Positions 16,501 through 25,263 of a stretch of DNA of 64,000 nt are shown here, one piece after another; position 1 is the first letter of the stretch, and every line of letters begins with the position of its first letter. Both the position numbers and the translations under genes were made by a program. Source of the stretch: Streptomyces actuosus. Its GTDB lineage: Bacteria > Actinomycetota > Actinomycetes > Streptomycetales > Streptomycetaceae. The stretch is taken from contig NZ_JAFFZS010000001.1 in assembly GCF_016921115.1 (NCBI RefSeq), positions 496,001 to 560,000 on the forward strand. Direction: 5' to 3'. The notes under the pieces are model-generated. The model made no database searches. It saw nothing but the letters and a program-made list of their open reading frames with translations, and was not told the origin of the DNA.

Positions 16501-17457
16501 GTGACCGTGACGCAGCTCAGCTCCTTCGTGCTGGTCGCCCGGCTCGGTTCGGTGAGCGCCGCCGCGCGCACTCTGGACGTGAGCGAGTCCGCGGTGTCAC
16601 AGGCCCTCGCCGCGCTGCGCAGCCACTTCGGCGATCCGCTCATCCGCCGCGCGCCCGGCGGTGGGATGCGTCTGACGCCTGCCGGGGCGCGGCTGCTGCC
16701 GGTCGCGTCGCGGATGGTCGCGCTGAGCGCGGACGCCGAGGTCGCCGTGCGGGCGGCACGGGGCGCGCCCGACGAGCTGCGGATCGTCGCCACGAGCACG
16801 CTGGCCGAGTTCGTCCTCCCGTCCCTCGTGGAGGCCTTCGCCTCTCGCTCGGGGCGCAGGACCGCGACCTCGTTCGGGGTGGTCTCCGGCAACGAGATGC
16901 GCGTGCTGGTGGAGAACCGGCTCGCCGACATCGCGCTCGGACCCCGCCCCGGTGCCGGCGACCGGGGCGAACCGGTCAGCGAGCCGCTGTTCCGCACCCG
17001 GCTGGTCGTGGTGATCGGCGCCGGGTCGCCGCGACCGCCCGGTCCGCCGCCGCAGTGGTCCTGGCTGGTCGACTCCTCGGGGACCGATCCGGACGCGGAC
17101 TCCGGGCGGCTGCTGCGCCGGCTCGGAGTCGCCGAGGACCACGTGTGGGTGTTCCCCAACCAGGCCGCGACCTGGGCGGCCGCCGCCGAGGGCGCGGGGG
17201 TGGCGCCGGCGCCGGCCCATCTGGTGTCGCCCCGCGTACGGCGTGACGAGCTCCGCATACTGGAGACGCCGGCCACCCCGTCGGACGTCACGTGGTATGC
17301 CACCGTCCTGCAGGCCGAGCTCCGCTCCCCGGCCACCGACGCGTTCCTGCACTTCCTGCGCACGCCTGCGGCGACCCGCATCATGCGCGCACCCGGCGTG
17401 GGCGTCCCACCCTCCCGGTTCCGCCCCCCGGTGTACGTCACGCTCTGGGGGGCGTGA
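16501..17457 (+). CDS. LysR-family transcriptional regulator divergent from cox operon
   Basis: The 318-residue regulator has an N-terminal winged HTH (TQLSSFVLVARLGSVSAAAR, then SESAVSQALAALRSHFGDPL) followed by a periplasmic-binding-like effector domain (about 90-290). GTG at 16501 follows AGGAGAAG at a long spacing of 12 bases; GTG at 16507 is an alternative. The position back-to-back with coxM and the dyad between them suggest control of CO oxidation genes, as for LysR-type CoxR-like regulators. The signal is unknown. The C-terminus is extended by a Pro-rich stretch. Confidence 0.85.
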   Translation: MTVTQLSSFVLVARLGSVSAAARTLDVSESAVSQALAALRSHFGDPLIRRAPGGGMRLTPAGARLLPVASRMVALSADAEVAVRAARGAPDELRIVATSTLAEFVLPSLVEAFASRSGRRTATSFGVVSGNEMRVLVENRLADIALGPRPGAGDRGEPVSEPLFRTRLVVVIGAGSPRPPGPPPQWSWLVDSSGTDPDADSGRLLRRLGVAEDHVWVFPNQAATWAAAAEGAGVAPAPAHLVSPRVRRDELRILETPATPSDVTWYATVLQAELRSPATDAFLHFLRTPAATRIMRAPGVGVPPSRFRPPVYVTLWGA

Positions 17458-17640
17458 GGGCCGTTCCTCGCGAACGCGGAGAGAGCGGCCCCTCCCCACG
17501 GCGGCCCGGGCAGGCTCGTCGAGAGCGCGGGAGACAGGCCCGCCCCGAGGCCGGGCTCCGTGCGCCCGCCACCCGCCACCCGTCCCCCGGGCGGCGGGCC
17601 CCGGCCTCGCGCCCTGCGACCGGCCCCGACCGAGGCAGTG

Positions 17641-17714
17641 GCCACGGGGCGGCCCTCGACGGCCGCGCGCGGCCCTCGACGGCCCTGCTCACCCGGCCCT
17701 GCTCACCCGGCCGT
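17641..17714. repeat. Paired short tandem duplications at the 3' end of the hydrolase gene
   Basis: Two different units are duplicated side by side: GGCCCTCGACGGCC twice near 17651-17684, and a 14-base unit containing CTGCTCACCCGG twice near 17685-17712. The second pair covers the stop codon of the gene ending at 17703, so the duplication may have altered its tail. Confidence 0.6.
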
Positions 17715-18779
17715 GTCCGGGGCGCCGCCGGGCCCGGCGAGGCCCAGTTCACGGTCGCCGAGCGGGGCGAAGAAGCGGTCGACGTCGGCGCCGGTGACCT
17801 CGCCGAGGGTCTGCGGCGACCAGCGCGGACGGCGGTCCTTGTCGACGACCTGGGCACGGATGCCCTCCACCAGGTCGGGCGTGCCGAGCGCGGCGCAGGA
17901 GACGCGGTACTCCTGGTCGAGGACCTCCTCCAGCGACCCGAGGCGGCGGGCACGGCGCAGCGAGGCGAAGGTGACCTTCAGTGCGGTCGGTGATCGCGTG
18001 AGCAGGGTGGCCGCCGCCTCCTTGGCGGCGGGATCGCCGTGGTCGAGCAGCCGGTCCACGACGTCCTCGACCGTCCCGGCGGCGTAGCAGGTGTCGATCC
18101 ACTCCCGCTGCGTCGCCGGCGCCGCCTCCGGCGCGGGCCGCACATGCCGGGCGAGGGCGTCCGGCAGTGGCAGGACGGCGAGGTCGTCGAGGAAGGCGCC
18201 GAGGGCGGCAGACGGCATGCAGTGGTCGGCCAGACCGCACATCAGGGCATCGCCGGCGCCGATCTCCGATCCGGTCAACGCCAGGTGCATGCCCACCTCG
18301 CCCGGCGCCCGGCCCAGCAGGTGGGTGCCGCCCACGTCGGGGACGAACCCGATGCCGGTCTCCGGCATCGCGATCCGGGAGCGCTCCGTGACGATCCGGA
18401 CGCTGCCGTGCGCCGAGACACCGACGCCGCCGCCCATCACGATGCCGTCCATCAGGGCGACGTACGGCTTCGGGTAGCGGGCGAGACGGGCGTTGAGGCG
18501 GTACTCGTCCCGCCAGAACGCCGCGGAGGCGGTGCCGTCGCCGTCGCGGGCGTCGTCGTGGACGGCGCGGATGTCCCCGCCCGCGCACAGGCCGCGCTCC
18601 CCCGCGCCCGAGACGACGACGGCCTCCACGGCCGGGTCGTTCTCCCAGGCGGTCAGGGCCTCGTCGATGCGGCGCACCATCTCGTGGTTGAGGGCGTTGA
18701 GGGCCCTCGGCCGGTTGAGGGTGATGCGGGCGGTCCGGCCCGAGGTACCGAACAGGACGGGTTCGCCGGTGGCGGTCAT
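17703..18779 (-). CDS. Enoyl-CoA hydratase/isomerase family, 3-hydroxyisobutyryl-CoA hydrolase type
   Basis: The 358-residue crotonase-fold protein has the long C-terminal extension of 3-hydroxyisobutyryl-CoA hydrolases. Diagnostic segments are GERGLCAGGDIRAVH, LMDGIVMGGGVGVSAHGS and IAMPETGIGFVPDVGGTHLL, which hold the oxyanion-hole glycines and the catalytic Glu. The reaction releases 3-hydroxyisobutyrate from its CoA ester in valine breakdown, or hydrolyses a related beta-hydroxyacyl-CoA. ATG at 18779 has GGAGG seven bases upstream. A strong hairpin at 18799-18818 sits just before this ribosome site. It is an isolated gene, with no valine degradation genes nearby. Confidence 0.85.
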   Translation of the reverse strand: MTATGEPVLFGTSGRTARITLNRPRALNALNHEMVRRIDEALTAWENDPAVEAVVVSGAGERGLCAGGDIRAVHDDARDGDGTASAAFWRDEYRLNARLARYPKPYVALMDGIVMGGGVGVSAHGSVRIVTERSRIAMPETGIGFVPDVGGTHLLGRAPGEVGMHLALTGSEIGAGDALMCGLADHCMPSAALGAFLDDLAVLPLPDALARHVRPAPEAAPATQREWIDTCYAAGTVEDVVDRLLDHGDPAAKEAAATLLTRSPTALKVTFASLRRARRLGSLEEVLDQEYRVSCAALGTPDLVEGIRAQVVDKDRRPRWSPQTLGEVTGADVDRFFAPLGDRELGLAGPGGAPDTAG

Positions 18780-18798
18780 CGGGATTCCTCCGTGGACA

Positions 18799-18818
18799 CC
18801 CCGGCCTTCCGGCCGGGG
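18799..18818. other. Perfect hairpin resembling an IS200/IS605-type right end or a leader stem-loop
   Basis: CCCCGGCC and GGCCGGGG form a perfect 8-bp stem with a TTCC loop, followed by AGGAAACGAACC. Hairpins of this shape followed by a G/A-rich stretch terminate IS605-family/TnpB elements in many Streptomyces. The stem is 20 bases before the start codon of the hydrolase gene. No tnpB remnant is visible, so the transposon reading is only a possibility. Confidence 0.4.
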
Positions 18819-19240
18819 AGGAAACGAACCCCTGCGGAGCAGGGCAGGGCACACCGGGTCGCCGTCGAGGCGATGACCTGCATGATCTCGTCGCTTCCTT
18901 CACTGATGGGCACATACGTCACGACCGGTCCCGCAGTCCGCTCCACGGGGCCGGCGCACTCGTCCCGCCAGGGTGACCGCGCCGCACGGGAACCGCCGAT
19001 CCGGGACGGCGGGTCCGCCGCACAGCCGTGGCGGGTGGTCCGCCGTCGCGGCGGGGGCCGGTGCCATGCGTGCGGGCTCCATCCTGATGGACCGCTCGGA
19101 CCGCCCCGCGGCCGGGGTCCCGGCTCCCGGTCGCCTGTGGAGCGCGCGTTGCACGGGCCTTCCTGCGCCTTCGGGGTTTCGTGGACGCCGATCCGGTGCG
19201 CCTCGTCGTCGTGGTCGACCCGGCGATAGCCTGGTACACC
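18819..19240. other. Gap without a supported gene
   Basis: There are about 420 bases between the hairpin and the membrane glutaredoxin gene. Open frames here are low-complexity. The last 25 bases before 19241 contain GATAGCCTG, a plausible -10 element for a leaderless message of the next gene. Confidence 0.4.
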
Positions 19241-19678
19241 ATGACGCGCGCCTGGATCTCGCCCTTGTTGTTCGTGCTCGGCGGCGCGACCGCTGCGGCC
19301 GGGTTGTTCTCCACGGGGAGCCCCGGTGCGGCCGGAGCGGTCCTGTTGGTGTTCCTGCTGCTCGCGGGCGTGAATTCACCGCTGATGTTCCCGAGGTCGA
19401 TCGGTGCGCTGGAGGCGCGGAGCCGCAGCGCGGTCGACGGCCGCCCGATCGTCTTCTGGCGGCCGGGCTGCGCCTACTGCCTGCGTCTGCGCATCAGGTT
19501 GGGTCGCAGCGCCCGGCGGGTGCACTGGGTCGACATCTGGCGCGACCCGGCTGCTGCGGCGGCGGTGAGGGCGGTGAACGACGGCAACGAGACCGTCCCG
19601 ACGGTCGTCGTGGCGGGCCGGTCGCACACCAACCCCGATCCTGAATGGGTGCGCGAGCAACTCGCTTCGTCCGCCTGA
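19241..19678 (+). CDS. Membrane-anchored glutaredoxin/mycoredoxin-like protein
   Basis: This 145-residue protein has two N-terminal membrane helices (SPLLFVLGGATAAAGLF and AVLLVFLLLAGVNSPLMF). A thioredoxin-fold glutaredoxin domain (about 65-145) follows, with the active-site motif RPGCAYCLRLR (CxxC), the cis-Pro segment ETVPTVVVAGR and a C-terminal Asn-Pro-Asp motif. Mycoredoxins reduce mycothiol mixed disulfides; anchoring would place the domain at the cytoplasmic face. ATG at 19241 lies seven bases after a -10-like GATAGCCT and lacks a ribosome site, so the message may be leaderless; an upstream in-frame start would add 20 residues. Substrate unknown. Confidence 0.82.
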   Translation: MTRAWISPLLFVLGGATAAAGLFSTGSPGAAGAVLLVFLLLAGVNSPLMFPRSIGALEARSRSAVDGRPIVFWRPGCAYCLRLRIRLGRSARRVHWVDIWRDPAAAAAVRAVNDGNETVPTVVVAGRSHTNPDPEWVREQLASSA

Positions 19679-20181
19679 TCAGGTGCGGCGCTCCGCCGGG
19701 GAGGGCGCGCAGGTGACGGCGAGGCCGGCCCGCACCTCCGCGGGCCGCCGGGCCGTCTCCGGCACAGCCACCTTCGAGAGCGCGGGATCACGGCGGTGTT
19801 CATCGCGCGTGGCCATGCTCTCACCAGCCCTGATCCGCCCCGGCCTTCGTCGTTCGGTCGCGGCGCCGGAGCCGTCGCACCGAACGTGGGCGGGCGCTGA
19901 CAGATCGTCACGACACCTCGCGAACCGCTGATCGGCGTCCTCGCCATCGACCGGGGCACCTCCCTGCCCGTGCCGCTCACCGGGCGCGGGGGCCCGGTGG
20001 TTCGACCGCACAGCCGACACCACCGGGGGGAGTGAAGGGGCGGCCCCGCGCGGCCCGCCCCTTCGCACGGGCGCACGTCGCCGACACAGCAGGCACCTCT
20101 CTCGGTACTGTGCGTGGTGAGCCGGTCCGCTCGGCGCCGTCCGGACGCGCGCACCCTGCGGAGCTTGGGTACGTTTCCGGT
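19679..20181. other. Gap; one marginal 45-codon frame on the minus strand
   Basis: There are about 500 bases between the glutaredoxin and phosphatase genes. A minus-strand frame from ATG 19816 to 19679 has GGTGAGAG in front and would encode a 45-residue charged peptide. Nothing supports expression. The rest has no recognisable content; GGGTAC near 20168 may be part of the phosphatase promoter. Confidence 0.35.
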
Positions 20182-22377
20182 ATGGGCAGCGACGTCGACG
20201 CCTTCCTGCTCCGGCTGGCTCGGGACCTCAGACCGCGAGAGGACCAGGCGGCCGAGATGCTGCTGATGCGCCTGCGCAGCGACCTGCCCGAGCTGTGGAA
20301 GTACGACGGCCTCGCCGCCATGGCGGCGAACGAGACGGCCGTGCACGTCACCACCTTCCTGGATGTGCTCGAGAACCGCGCCGACGTGGCCGGGGTCCAG
20401 GCGCCGCCCGAGGCACTGGAGGTCGCCCGCCGCTTCGCCCAGGGCGGGGTGCCGCTCAGCGCGCTGCTGCGGGCCTACCGCCTCGGCCACATGTGCCTGC
20501 TCCAGTTCATCCTGGGCGAGGCCACCCGGCTGACCGACGACCTGGAGCTGTTCAACGCCGCGGCGACACGGCTGATCGCGGCGGCGTTCGAGTACGTCGA
20601 CCGCGGCTCGGAGCAGGTCGTCGCCACGTACCAGGTGGAACGCGACCGCCGGGTGCAGCGCCGGCTCGTGGTGACCAGCGAGGCGAGTCGCCGGATCGGG
20701 ACCACGCTCGACATGACGCGCACCGCGCAGGAGCTGGCGGACGTCGGCACCGACGACTTCGCCGACCTGGTCACCGTCGACCTCCTCGACTCCCTGGTGC
20801 ATCCGGACGCGCGCGTCCCGGTTCCGGAGACGGACGTCCCCCTGCTGCGCCGTGTCGCCGAGTTGTCCGCCCGGGACAGCGGGGCCGCCCGCACCGTCGG
20901 CCGCGGCCGGACGCACTCCTACCCGACGGGCTCGGAGCCGGCCCGTGCCCTGGCCACCGGGCACGCCCGCGTGTACCGCAGCAGGACCTCCGCCCCGCCC
21001 GCAGGCTGGATGCCCGCGCCGGACGGCGCGAACGCCGCGGACAACCCCGATTTCCGGTCGGTCCTGCTGCTGCCGCTGCGGGCCCGGGGCGACATCCTGG
21101 GCCTCGCCCAGTTCTTCCGCCACCGCACCGCCGCCCCCTTCGACGAGGACGACCTCCTGCTGGCCCAGGAGATCGCCGGCAGAGCGGCCGTGCACATCGA
21201 CAACGCCCGCCGGTACACCCGTGAGCGCTCCACCGCCCTCACCCTCCAGCGCAGCCTGCTGCCGCAGCGTCCGGCGGAGCAGTCCGCCGTCGTGGCGGCC
21301 TCCCGCTATCTGCCCAGTGGTTCCCGGGCGGGCGTGGGCGGCGACTGGTACGACGTCGTTCCGCTGTCGGGCGGCCGTGTCGCGCTCGTCGTGGGCGATG
21401 TCGTCGGCCGCGGCCTGCACGCCTCCGCCACGATGGGCCGGCTGCGCACGGCCGTGCGTGCCTTCGCCGACATCGACCTGATGCCCGACGAGTTGCTCAC
21501 GCATCTGAACGATGTCGTCATCCGCCTGCAGCGCGAGGACACGCAGGGTGACGGCGAACTCGGCGCCACCTGCCTGTACACGGTCTACGACCCGGTGTCC
21601 CGGATGTGCTCACTGGCGAGCGCGGGCCATGTGCTGCCGGCCGTGGCGAGCCCCCGTCCGGCACCGGGCGACGGAGCGGTCCCGCGGACGGTCGACTTCC
21701 CGGAGCTCCCGATCGGACCGCCCCTGGGGCTCGGCGGATTCCCCTTCGAGACAGCCCAGTTCGAGTTGGCCGAGGGCAGTCTGCTCACCCTGTACACCGA
21801 CGGTCTCATCCAGGGTCGTACGCGCGACGTGGACACCGCGCGGGCGGTGCTGCGGGACATCCTCACCAGGGCGCCCGACGCGCCGGACGAGATCTGCGAC
21901 CGGCTGCTGGCCGCCCTGCTGCCCAGACGGCCCTCCGACGACGTGGCGCTCCTGGTGGCACGGACCCGGGCGCTGGATCCGGGCCATGTCGCCACACTGG
22001 ACCTGCCGTCGGACCCGGCGGCGGTCGCCGGGGCGCGCGACTACGCGCACGAGACGCTGACGGCCTGGGAGCTGGAGGAGCTGGCCTTCGGCACCGAGCT
22101 GATCGTCAGCGAGCTGGTCACGAACGCGATCCGCTACGGCAGGAGCCCCATCCAGCTGCGGTTGATCCTCCAGTCGGCCCTGACCTGCGAGGTCTTCGAC
22201 GCCGCCGGCACCGCACCGCACCTGCGCCGCGCCCGCTCCCTCGACGAGGGCGGGCGGGGTCTGCTGCTGGTGGCCCAGCTCTCCGACCGCTGGGGTACCC
22301 GGTACAGCCGCGAAGGCAAGGTCATCTGGGCCGAGCAGTCCCTCTCCTCCGACGGAGACCACCTGAGCCGGTCGTGA
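20182..22377 (+). CDS. Multidomain SpoIIE-type PP2C phosphatase with RsbRD-like, GAF and HATPase domains
   Basis: The 731-residue cytoplasmic protein has four modules in order. A helical N-terminal RsbRD/PucR-like domain (about 1-160) is followed by a GAF-like sensor (about 165-345). A PP2C/SpoIIE phosphatase (about 370-590) has GDWYDVVPL (387-395), VVGDVVGRGLHASATMGRLR and SDDVALLVAR. A C-terminal HATPase_c anti-sigma kinase-like domain (about 600-725) has SELVTNAIRYG and EGGRGLLLVAQLSDRWGTR. Such fusions combine phosphatase and kinase of the partner-switching pathways that control SigB-like sigma factors. No anti-sigma antagonist gene is adjacent. ATG at 20182 is used because it opens the first helix. 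Confidence 0.9.
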   Translation: MGSDVDAFLLRLARDLRPREDQAAEMLLMRLRSDLPELWKYDGLAAMAANETAVHVTTFLDVLENRADVAGVQAPPEALEVARRFAQGGVPLSALLRAYRLGHMCLLQFILGEATRLTDDLELFNAAATRLIAAAFEYVDRGSEQVVATYQVERDRRVQRRLVVTSEASRRIGTTLDMTRTAQELADVGTDDFADLVTVDLLDSLVHPDARVPVPETDVPLLRRVAELSARDSGAARTVGRGRTHSYPTGSEPARALATGHARVYRSRTSAPPAGWMPAPDGANAADNPDFRSVLLLPLRARGDILGLAQFFRHRTAAPFDEDDLLLAQEIAGRAAVHIDNARRYTRERSTALTLQRSLLPQRPAEQSAVVAASRYLPSGSRAGVGGDWYDVVPLSGGRVALVVGDVVGRGLHASATMGRLRTAVRAFADIDLMPDELLTHLNDVVIRLQREDTQGDGELGATCLYTVYDPVSRMCSLASAGHVLPAVASPRPAPGDGAVPRTVDFPELPIGPPLGLGGFPFETAQFELAEGSLLTLYTDGLIQGRTRDVDTARAVLRDILTRAPDAPDEICDRLLAALLPRRPSDDVALLVARTRALDPGHVATLDLPSDPAAVAGARDYAHETLTAWELEELAFGTELIVSELVTNAIRYGRSPIQLRLILQSALTCEVFDAAGTAPHLRRARSLDEGGRGLLLVAQLSDRWGTRYSREGKVIWAEQSLSSDGDHLSRS

Positions 22378-22607
22378 CCGCGGCCGTCGCCCTGGCCGCC
22401 GGCCGGAGACACGACACCGACGGTGTGGTCGACGCGCGCGGCCGAGGGGGATCCGAGGTGGGCCGGGCCGCCCGCGGCCGGGCGAGGTGTCGCGGACCGT
22501 CCGCCGGAGCGGACGGGGACTGGCTGCGGTCGCGCCGGTGGGCGGGGGTGGGCCCGGTCTGTCGCGTGCGGCGCGGCAGACCGGGCGGATCAGGGGGTGC
22601 GGCGGCC

Positions 22608-23969
22608 TCAGGCCGGGTCGCCCGCGGGGACCGGAGCGGTGGTGGCCGTCTCCTGGTCGCGGGAGCGGGAGAGGTCGCGGCCCCGGGTCTCCCGGGTGAC
22701 CGCCACGGTGACGGTGGTGACCACGGCGGCGGCGCAGAGGTAGAGGCTGACGGGGGTGGAGGAGCCGTAGTCCTTGAGGAGTTCGACGGCGATGATCGGT
22801 GCGAGGGCCCCGGCGAGGATCGAGGCGAGCTGGGCGCCCAGGGAGGCGCCGGAGTAGCGGACCTCGGTGTCGAACATCTCGGAGATGAACGCGGCCTGCG
22901 GCCCGTACATCGCGCCGTGCAGCAGCAGACCGGTGGTGACGGCCAGGGTGATCACGGGGAACGAGGTCGAGTCGACCAGGCCGAAGAAGGCGAACGCCCA
23001 GACGGCCATGCCCGCGGAGCCGATCAGGGTGACCGGCCGCCGCCCGATGCGGTCGGACAGCGCGCCCCACGCGGGGATCGTGACGAAGTGGACGGCGGAG
23101 GCGATCAGGACCGCGTTCAGTGCGGTGCTCCGGGGCAGGTCCAGGTGCACGGTGACATACACCAGGAGGAAGGAGGTCAGGATGTAGTACGAGATGTTCT
23201 CGCCGAAGCGGGTGCCGATGGCGGACAGGACCTCGCGCCAGTTGCGCCGGAACACCTCGACGACCGGCGCCTTCTCCCGCGTGCCGTGCGCCGCTGCGGC
23301 CTCGGCCCGGGCCTGCGCGGCGAGGAACACCGGGGACTCGGACACCGAGACGCGGATCCACAGGCCGATCACCACGAGCACACCGGACAGCAGGAACGGG
23401 ACGCGCCAGCCCCAGGCCTGGAACGCCTCGTCCGACTGGAACGCGGCCAGCAGCGCCAGCACACCGGTGGCGAGCAGATTCCCGCCCGGTGCGCCCGCCT
23501 GCGGCCAGGACGCCCAGAAGCCGCGGTGCCGGTCGCCGCCGTGCTCGGAGACGATCAGGACGGCCCCGCCCCACTCGCCGCCCAGGGCGAAGCCCTGGAT
23601 CAGGCGCAGCACGGTCAGCAGGACCGGCGCGCCGACGCCGATGCTGTCGTAGGTGGGCAGCAGGCCCATGGCGAAGGTCGCCCCGCCCATCATCAGCAGG
23701 CTGACCACCAGCAGCTTCTTGCGGCCGATCTTGTCGCCGAAGTGCCCGAAGACGATCCCGCCCAGCGGCCGTGCGGCGAAGCCGATGGCGTAGGTGACGA
23801 AGGCGATCAGGGTGCCCACGAGCGGGTCCGCGCTGGGGAAGAACAGCGTGTTGAAGACGAGGGCCGCGGCCGAGCCGTACAGGAAGAAGTCGTACCACTC
23901 GATGGTGGTGCCGATCAGGCTCGCGGCGACGATGCGGCGGATGCCGTGTCGCGGGGTGGTGTCAGACAT
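22608..23969 (-). CDS. MHS-family MFS transporter (metabolite:H+ symporter)
   Basis: The 453-residue protein has twelve predicted membrane helices and MHS-subfamily signatures. These are TIEWYDFFLYGSAAALVF in the first helix, GHFGDKIGRKKLLV in loop 2-3 and LIQGFALGGEWGGAVLIV in helix 4. MHS members carry organic acids or osmolytes with protons. It lies 121 bases downstream of a 3-hydroxybutyrate dehydrogenase gene on the same strand, with a CoA-transferase fragment further up, so 3-hydroxybutyrate or acetoacetate is a reasonable substrate guess. ATG at 23969. Confidence 0.88.
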   Translation of the reverse strand: MSDTTPRHGIRRIVAASLIGTTIEWYDFFLYGSAAALVFNTLFFPSADPLVGTLIAFVTYAIGFAARPLGGIVFGHFGDKIGRKKLLVVSLLMMGGATFAMGLLPTYDSIGVGAPVLLTVLRLIQGFALGGEWGGAVLIVSEHGGDRHRGFWASWPQAGAPGGNLLATGVLALLAAFQSDEAFQAWGWRVPFLLSGVLVVIGLWIRVSVSESPVFLAAQARAEAAAAHGTREKAPVVEVFRRNWREVLSAIGTRFGENISYYILTSFLLVYVTVHLDLPRSTALNAVLIASAVHFVTIPAWGALSDRIGRRPVTLIGSAGMAVWAFAFFGLVDSTSFPVITLAVTTGLLLHGAMYGPQAAFISEMFDTEVRYSGASLGAQLASILAGALAPIIAVELLKDYGSSTPVSLYLCAAAVVTTVTVAVTRETRGRDLSRSRDQETATTAPVPAGDPA

Positions 23970-24090
23970 GGGTTCACCGGTTTCACGAACGGGACGGGGA
24001 CGAAGACGGTGCGGGGACGAAGGGGGCGGCGGAGAGTGGTGCGCGGGAGCGGAACGGACGGCGCCGGGGCGGGGCGGCGTGGCTGCGGGG

Positions 24091-24885
24091 TCAGCCCGCG
24101 GTCCAACCGCCGTCGAGCGGGAGGGAGGCGCCGGTGAGGTAGGCGGTGTGGGGGCCGCACAGCCACAGGACGGCGGCGGCGACCTCCTCGGACTCCAGCA
24201 GGCGCTTGACGGGCGTGCGGGCGAGCAGGACGTCGGAGAGGACGTCGCCGCCGCTGATGCCGTGCGCGGCGGCCTGGTCCCGCACCTGGCCCTCGACGAG
24301 CGGGGTCCGGACGTACCCGGGGTTGACGCAGTTGCCGGTGACCCCGTGGGGAGCGCCCTCGATCGCGGCGACCTTGCGCAACCCCTCCAGGGCGTGCTTG
24401 GCGGCGACGTAGGCGGACTTGTAGGCGCTGGCGCGCAGTCCGTGGACGCTGGAGACGTTGACGATCCGGCCCCAGCCCCGGCCGTACAGGTGCGGCAGGA
24501 TCCGGCGCATCAGCAGGAACGGAGCCGTGGCCATCACCTTCTGGATCAGCTCGAACCGCTCCGCCGGGAACTCGATAAGGGGGGCGACGTGCTGCAGGCC
24601 GGCGTTGTTGACCAGGATGTCGGCCTTCTGGGGAAGGAGGTCGACGGCGTCCCGGTCGGCGAGGTCGGCGACGTGCGCCTCACCTCCGCAGACCTCCGCG
24701 ACGGCCTTGGCGGCTTCGCCGTCCCGGTCGACCACGTGCACGACGGCCCCCGCCCGGGCCAGAGCGTGCGCGCAGGCCCGGCCGATGCCGCTGCCGCCGC
24801 CCGTCACCAGCGCCGTGCGCCCTGTCAGGTCGACCGCGGCCGTCGGCGGCGGCAGCGCGGCCGGGGTGGGAAACGTGTTCGTCAT
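24091..24885 (-). CDS. 3-hydroxybutyrate dehydrogenase (SDR family)
   Basis: The 264-residue SDR has the NAD site [20 protein letters not shown], the NNAG motif [18 protein letters not shown] and catalytic Ser/Tyr/Lys in [20 protein letters not shown](K). Specific features of 3-hydroxybutyrate dehydrogenases are [16 protein letters not shown] and the segment [15 protein letters not shown]. It interconverts 3-hydroxybutyrate and acetoacetate with NAD. It lies upstream of the MHS transporter on the same strand, and divergent from the remnant of 3-oxoacid CoA-transferase subunit B, which would have provided the next step. Confidence 0.9.
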   Translation of the reverse strand: MTNTFPTPAALPPPTAAVDLTGRTALVTGGGSGIGRACAHALARAGAVVHVVDRDGEAAKAVAEVCGGEAHVADLADRDAVDLLPQKADILVNNAGLQHVAPLIEFPAERFELIQKVMATAPFLLMRRILPHLYGRGWGRIVNVSSVHGLRASAYKSAYVAAKHALEGLRKVAAIEGAPHGVTGNCVNPGYVRTPLVEGQVRDQAAAHGISGGDVLSDVLLARTPVKRLLESEEVAAAVLWLCGPHTAYLTGASLPLDGGWTAG

Positions 24886-25263
24886 GGCCGGAAACAGTAG
24901 GCAGGACCTGTGACGCGTCCCATGTAACCGTCCACCACAAATTGCACCCGATGAGTAGTGCTCGACTCCATAGGGCCGACACGGTGCGGCCCGGCGGAAC
25001 CACGAGACCGGGTCCGCCCCCTGCTGTCCCCGCCCCCGGTGGCCCGTCCGGTACGACGATGCCCCGGCACCCGGCGACGGTCCGGCGCCGCCGAGGGTCC
25101 CGCCCCCGCCGTACCCCTCCACCCCGCGCTCCTCCCCGGCGGTCCCTCCCTCTCTCCCGGGTGCCTGCTCTCGCCCCACCCCGCGCCCCTGGCCGAACCA
25201 CGGCGGCGCCGGCCCCCGACCGGACCGAGAGAGCACCCGCCGGAGCGTGCCGGGGCGGCCATA
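24886..25263. other. Degenerate spacer between bdh-like gene and CoA-transferase remnant
   Basis: No coherent frame is seen. It likely holds the promoter of the dehydrogenase/transporter pair (near 24890-24960, unusually AT-rich for this window) and eroded remains of the CoA-transferase gene. Confidence 0.4.

Noticed and set aside
16501..17457. LysR gene considered part of a separate operon with downstream genes
   Set aside because: The next 240 bases hold no gene and the following gene is on the other strand.
19679..19816. 45-codon minus-strand frame with a GGTGAGAG site
   Set aside because: It is too short and without known relatives. It is convergent with, and abuts, the glutaredoxin stop; kept only as a note in the gap entry.
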